From contig MZZL01000039.1 in the NCBI GenBank assembly GCA_002749535.1, positions 1 through 64,000 on the forward strand: a stretch of 64,000 nucleotides of DNA, read 5' to 3'. Below the pieces are notes generated by a model. It was not told the origin of the DNA. It saw only the letters and a list, made by a program, of their open reading frames with translations, and did not search any database. The position numbers and the translations under genes are program-made. The stretch comes from Apophysomyces variabilis (Eukaryota; Mucoromycota; Mucoromycetes; Mucorales; Mucoraceae). Shown here in pieces: positions 59,761 through 64,000 of the stretch (positions within the stretch are counted from its first letter, which is position 1; each line of letters opens with the position of its first letter).

Positions 59761-61938
59761 ATGGCACTACGACCGAGAAAGCAGGCATCTGTTTTGATGC
59801 TTCTGCTCTTTCTCGCTGGTTTTACTCGAGCATTTTATCTTCCAGGTGTCGCTCCTCATGATTATGCAAAAAACGATGATGTCCCTCTCTTCGTAAACTC
59901 TCTGACACCAATGTCCAATAATCAAGTTCGCTCCGTTATTGCTTATGATTATTATGACGAGCGTTTTCAGTTCTGTCGACCGCAAGACGGTCCTAAGAAA
60001 CAAACAGAAAGCCTTGGCAGCGTATTGTTCGGTGATCGTATCTTTACCTCGCCTTTTAAAGTAAGCATCTGTGTCATCTCGGAACCATCTAACTTCTCGG
60101 CTATGTGCAGATATCCATGGCAAAGAATGAAACAGACAAAGTGCTATGTCATACGGACCCTATCTCCAAAGACAATGTTGAGTTTATTAATCAATGCATT
60201 GAAAAAGAGTACGCTATGAACTGGATGATCGATGGTTTGCCGGCAGCCCATAAATCGATGGACAAACGAACGGGCCAGGAATTCTACAACATCGGCTTCT
60301 TGCTCGGAGAATACAAGGATGGCAGATCTTATTTGAACAATCACTATGACATCCATATCCATTACCATTCTCGCTCGCCATCCAACAATCGTGTTATTGG
60401 AGTCGTTGTGGTTCCCCGCAGTCGAGACACAAAGTTAAACAAGGACGGTCAACCGGACTTGAGCATTGAGGCTCAACCTTTGAATCTTAAAGAAAACCAA
60501 ACGGTTGTATATACCTATAGCGTATATTGGGAGGTAAGAGGTCTATGGATTGTTGCGGACATTGTATGCTGAGGTACATGAAGGCAGTTGATACAGTTTG
60601 GGCTACTCGATGGGATATGTACTTGGCTGTTCGTGATCCATCCATACATTGGTTCTCTCTAGTTAATTCCATAGTTATTGTGCTATTTTTGACGGGCATG
60701 GTTGCCATGATTCTGATGCGTGCCTTGCACAAGGATATTTCTCGTTACAATGCAGTTGATGCACAGGTATGTAAGAGCTGCTATTTCGATTTCTTTTTTA
60801 ATGGATGCAATAGGAAGATGTACAGGAGGATTATGGATGGAAGCTTGTCCACGGTGATGTATTCCGTCCACCAAGCCATTCATTGCTATTATCGGTACTT
60901 GTTGGTAGCGGTGCCCAGCTTGTGGCTATGACAGCATTGACGTTAGGTAAAATCTAAATGGCACCTATCACAGATTTGTTAATGTACTTTTTTAGTGTTT
61001 GCTATTCTTGGATTTCTGTCTCCTTCCAATCGTGGCTCGCTTGGAACTGTCATGGTTATCTTTTTTATGGTCTTTAGTTGCATTGGCGGTTATGTATCTG
61101 CCCGTATCTACAAGATGAATGGGGGCGAGGCCTGGAAATCAAACATGTTATTGACGGCCACATTGCTTCCAGGGTATGTGTAAATTAATGATAGGAATGG
61201 CTGATTCTGATTCTTTATATAGCACGATCTTAGGAACATTGTTCGCTTTGAACTTCTTCCTTATTGGTTCCCATTCATCAGGTGCTGTTCCATTTGGCAC
61301 AATGGTTGCTCTTCTTGGAATGTGGGGTTTGATATCATTGCCTCTGAGCGTGGCAGGATCTTATGTTGGCTTGCGCAAACCTTTAATTGAACATCCCGTT
61401 CGTACAAACCAAATCCCTCGCCAGATTCCTGATCAGCCATTCTATCTCCGAAGTATTCCATCTATCCTCATGGGCGGCATCCTTCCGTTTGGTGCTATCT
61501 TTATCGAGCTATATTTCGTGATGAACAGTATCTGGTTCCATCGCATTTATTATGGGATCGGATTCATGTTCCTTGTATTTGGTGTTTTGCTTTTGACCTG
61601 CTCGCAGGTTACTGTGTTGATGTGCTATTTCCACTTATGTAATGAGGATTACCACTGGTCATGGCGTTCCTTTTTGACTGCTGGTGCAACCGGATTTTAC
61701 GTTTTCTTGTATTCCATTCTCTACTATTGCACCAAATTGCAAATTGACACTTTCACTGGCACGGTTCTTTACTTTGGTTATTCCGCTATCATCAGTTTCT
61801 TGATGACGGTCTTAACCGGTAAGAACAAACATATCCATAGCAATATCTCTCTAATGAACTTTGATTGTAGGTGCTGTTGGTTATGTAGCTTGTTTGTGGT
61901 TTTTACGTAAGATATTTGGTAGTATCAAAGTTGACTAA
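59761..61938 (+). CDS. Transmembrane 9 superfamily (EMP70) protein
   Basis: Seven exons (59761-60060, 60111-60533, 60584-60766, 60814-60946, 60996-61173, 61223-61818, 61871-61938) give 626 residues. A signal peptide (to about residue 24, ending ...[14 protein letters not shown]) leads a ~250-residue lumenal domain with FYLPG and RFQFCRP. Then come nine membrane segments. SVYWE and TRWDMYL mark the junction before TM1, and [20 protein letters not shown] is a family signature. The tail FGSIKVD ends in the KxD COPI/Golgi-retention motif. TM9SF proteins act in Golgi/endosomal membrane-protein sorting and adhesion. The start ATG follows a pyrimidine-rich leader. All junctions keep the phase. Confidence 0.96.
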
Positions 61939-64000
61939 AGCGTCACTAAAAATTAAAAAAAGTAAAGCTTGAAAACATTACCGTTCTTGTTAAAGAAAGT
62001 TCAACACGTACAATGTTTTTGAACAGTAAACTCGCAGGCTCTAAAACGCGATATATCTTGGAATTGTGTTCTTTTACAGTTTTCAAAAGGAATTGCCGGG
62101 ATAAAGATAACGAAATCTCTTGTGAACTAATAATACGAGAAGAAAACTTCTCCTCCAACTGTCTGTAAGATAAACCCACGGTGCAGTTGGAAAACTAAGC
62201 TGTCATTGGTGTCAAGGATAAGACAATGTGAGTTTGCAGTACTTAGTAGGAAAATCAGGAACTGAAAGTTCATTTTCATTTTTAAAATATCTAAATTCGT
62301 AAACGGACATGAATCTGAGATTTCCTGTGAAGTGCAAAGATTTTAGAAGTTCCTTTTGCGATAGCTGAAATCATTCCAAGAAAGCGAAACTATAACTGTG
62401 TTATAAAAAGATGTCGGGCAGGACGGAGTAAAGCAATAGCGTAAAAGAAAGGATGGTTCCATAATGAGGTGGTTTGGGAGAAACGAGATTTTCTCCCTGC
62501 AGCTGGACCGATGCACAACAGAACAAGAAGCGGCAAGTGATCAAGCCAGTTCGTACAAAACCGGACTATCTAACCGGAGAGAGCCAAAAGCGCAGTGAGG
62601 ATAGTCGAAGCTCATACTCCTGAGCCCGCCCACAAGGATGGGCTAAGTCAGCTGCCATTCTGCTGCGCATTATTATCCAACAACACGTCTTGGCTCCTGA
62701 TTTAATGACGTACAAGGAAGGTTTGTACAATTTACTGCCAAAATTTGCAAGCACGCTGATCTGCCCGTTACATAGCATTTAATTCCTATATTTACGGTTG
62801 CTTCACCGAGGGCCGCCGTGCTCGTCTGTGAAAAGTGTTCAAACTCACTTAATCAGCAATCCTTTCTAATTCGCCCAATGACAAGTTTCCAGGAGTTATA
62901 AGTGCTTGAAGGTTCGATTCCGTCACTCTTAAAAGACTGGCAAGACCACTTTATCTGATAAAAAACTCGGCCACTGTACGTGCTGGTTGACCTTTCTAGT
63001 TCTACTCTCTTACATGCAAACTCACCTAGATCGAAATTGACTTTTTTACGGATGGATGGATAAAATTTTACGAAGATCTTCCAGAGCTCTACAGCGCGCA
63101 GCAATTTTATAGCAATTTTATGCACTAGGTGTCCAGCGCAACGAGAAACTTGCCAAAGTGAAACGGCTAGGTGATGGTTTTGCGGAGGAGCTTCTCATCG
63201 AAACAATAAGTGGATGTATAATTTGCATATGGTCAGTGAGAAAACAGTATGATATTCATTTAGGGCGAGTTTACATAGAAAGAACCACCGCCATCAACCT
63301 AATATTCACCGAGAAGGTCTTTGAACATTGCTGGGTTCCTCTTGCTTAGTCTAATGAAGTAATTCCAGGTGAATTCTACAAAGTTCTCTTTAAAACTGGT
63401 TATCGACTGTTACGCATATTTTTTTGATCTGTTTTACATGGAAGATTAGGAATTTTTGTTAGTTTAAGTATTCCTGCTCTCTGGAAGTTATTTTAAGGTG
63501 AACAGGATGTCTCGTCAAGTTTCAACTAACAACGCCGGGGTAGTAGCTGGATCACTTCACTCATTTTCCCATTGTTTCTGATCAGTCAAATGCTAAGAAA
63601 ATTGCTTTTAGATAACCAGGTACCCTCTTTATACTTTTGTGAATGTTAATCTATTTTTCGCAAAGGCTCTGTGGCGAATAATCTATTTGGTCAAGTGGCG
63701 CGATCTCATCACTATGGGGAAAGAAAAGCTGCAAACGTCGCAGAAAGTCGCATTATCATACAAATGCGGTTTATATGGCTTATGTGGCCTATGAAACTTT
63801 TTCTCCCCACAGTGTATCCATCCACGAAAATTGCATACATTGCTTCAAAGGGCAATCGGCGATCGGATCTGATTTATCCGCGCTTCATGTGTTATATATT
63901 GGGCTCTCGGGCAATCCGCCTTCTATACCTATTCAAGTGCAGTAATGGAGGAGAAACCTATTGCCCTCATCGTGCTTCAGCATGGCCTTTGGGGGAATAA
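61939..64000. other. Gene-poor right end, no supported gene
   Basis: The last 2 kb hold the 3' region of the TM9SF gene and AT-rich DNA. Frames at 62566-62778 (-), 62853-63125 (-), 63158-63349 (+) and 63671-64000 (+, running off the window) show no domain or splice continuation that I recognise. A GGTTCGATTC box near 62911 recalls a tRNA T-loop but is not part of a full tRNA. Confidence 0.4.

Noticed and set aside
62880..62945. GGTTCGATTC box resembling a tRNA T-loop
   Set aside because: The T-stem has a mismatch, no complementary acceptor stem or anticodon arm lies at the correct distance upstream, and no tRNA cloverleaf can be drawn.
63671..64000. Open frame running off the right edge of the window
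   Set aside because: No recognisable domain, signal peptide or upstream exon; it may be chance.

Overview
The window is eukaryotic nuclear DNA from an intron-bearing filamentous fungus, most likely an early-diverging lineage such as Mucoromycota (inference from gene content, short introns of mostly about 45-140 nt with GTAAGT-like donors, and moderately AT-rich intergenic DNA). Supporting genes are a full-length cytoplasmic dynein heavy chain, complex I subunit NDUFV1, TEF1, pyruvate kinase, a Kre9/Knh1-like cell-wall protein and a fungal-type GT2 glycosyltransferase. No CRISPR, operons or confident tRNA/rRNA genes were seen.

Layout. 1-3.5 kb: gene-poor, with a GC-rich degenerate repeat near 205-385. 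3.5-4.25 kb (-): a five-exon double-Myb telobox protein that no single open frame shows. 5.4-6.2 kb (+): Kre9/Knh1-like, probably GPI-anchored. 7.6-9.1 kb (-): TEF1. 9.6-11.5 kb (-): mitochondrial ADCK1/Mcp2-type ABC1 kinase-like protein. 12.0-14.4 kb: a left-truncated DNA transposon with a transposase remnant. 14.9-16.8 kb (+): adenylate-kinase-like protein with a long C-terminal extension. 17.0-18.9 kb (-): NDUFV1, with a probable 3-nt microexon. 20.1-21.1 kb (+): acidic unknown. 21.9-24.0 kb (-): pyruvate kinase. 25.6-28.9 kb (-): three small secreted cysteine proteins, two of them tandem paralogues with a twin CX3C motif. 29.5-32.5 kb (-): CM1-domain coiled-coil protein (Mto1/Pcp1/centrosomin class). 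33.0-35.5 kb: an internally deleted relative of the 12-14 kb transposon, with about 0.94-kb near-identical inverted arms. 36.1-37.6 kb (+): AVT-type amino-acid transporter. 37.9-52.7 kb (-): dynein heavy chain in 15 exons. 53.8-61.9 kb: MPDU1 (+), hot-dog thioesterase (+), GT2 glycosyltransferase (+), TCTP (-), TM9SF/EMP70 (+). 62-64 kb: no supported gene.

Functional themes. Two genes concern microtubules (dynein heavy chain and the CM1 gamma-tubulin-complex tether, about 5 kb apart). NDUFV1, the ABC1 protein and probably the adenylate kinase and thioesterase are mitochondrial. Secretory-pathway and wall genes (Kre9-like, MPDU1, GT2, TM9SF, the small secreted proteins) are scattered. Exon models were built by hand from splice sites with reading-frame phase checked at every junction; no transcript evidence was available.
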